Shown here: one piece after another, positions 63,527 to 63,547 of the stretch
Layout of the letters: each line of letters opens with the position of its first letter
Numbering within the stretch: the first letter of the stretch is position 1
Assembly (NCBI RefSeq): GCF_000412335.2
Contig: NZ_KE161030.1
Coordinates: 4,724,128-4,787,674, forward strand
DNA length: 63,547 bases
Source: Cedecea davisae DSM 4568
GTDB lineage: Bacteria; Pseudomonadota; Gammaproteobacteria; Enterobacterales; Enterobacteriaceae
Direction of reading: 5' to 3'
The notes under the pieces: generated by a model
Seen by the model: only the letters and a program-made list of their open reading frames with translations
Told to the model about the DNA's origin: nothing
Databases searched by the model: none
Made by a program: the position numbers and the translations under genes

Positions 63527-63547
63527 ACATTTTTTTCAAATTAGGGG

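Overview
The window is a chromosomal backbone segment from a member of the Enterobacteriaceae. Almost every protein is close to its Escherichia coli counterpart, and known enterobacterial landmarks are present: CpxQ, OxyS, the btuB cobalamin riboswitch, met boxes and ARG boxes. It is not E. coli or Salmonella, because argG is of the short type and lies inside the arg operon, trmL abuts cpxA, and several E. coli genes are absent from their usual places. I cannot name the genus from sequence alone. No tRNA, rRNA, insertion sequence, prophage, integron or CRISPR array was seen.

Layout. 1-6000: end of the LPS core locus, with a partial GT8 and a GT25 glycosyltransferase converging on the waaL-waaC-waaF-hldD operon; the first 3 kb are visibly AT-rich. 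6200-16100: kbl-tdh (threonine catabolism), then gpmI-envC-yibQ, then yibN-grxC-secB-gpsA-cysE with trmL opposing. 16190-26440: cpxRA diverging from cpxP/CpxQ, then fieF, pfkA, sbp, an SLC13-type transporter, tpiA, yiiQ, yiiR and fpr. 26536-36520: glpFK and glpX, zapB, rraA, menA, hslVU, ftsN, cytR. 36668-44700: priA, rpmE, and the methionine regulon metJ / metBL / metF. 44770-55560: cptA, ppc, and the arginine cluster argE / argCBGH. 55590-63530: oxyS / oxyR, sthA, fabR-yijD, trmA, btuB, murI.

How the genes work together. Several blocks are complete regulatory units. CpxR binds a site between cpxRA and cpxP, and the cpxP mRNA 3' end carries the envelope-stress sRNA CpxQ. MetJ sits beside its own operators. 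ArgR sites lie between the divergent argE and argCBGH. OxyR diverges from OxyS. GlpR-like sites precede glpFK. LPS core assembly (hldD, waaF, waaC, waaL) and core phosphoethanolamine decoration (cptA) are both present, at opposite ends of the window.

Novelty. I found no convincing undescribed multi-gene system. The best leads are: an OxyS homologue whose two hairpins are rebuilt around a conserved linker; an SLC13-family transporter with altered signature motifs beside sbp, where E. coli has cdh; a GT25 enzyme at the end of the core operon; the short-type argG in the arg operon; and an unexplained hairpin and candidate PmrA site in the cptA-ppc gap. All functions are homology-based readings made by eye, with no database search.
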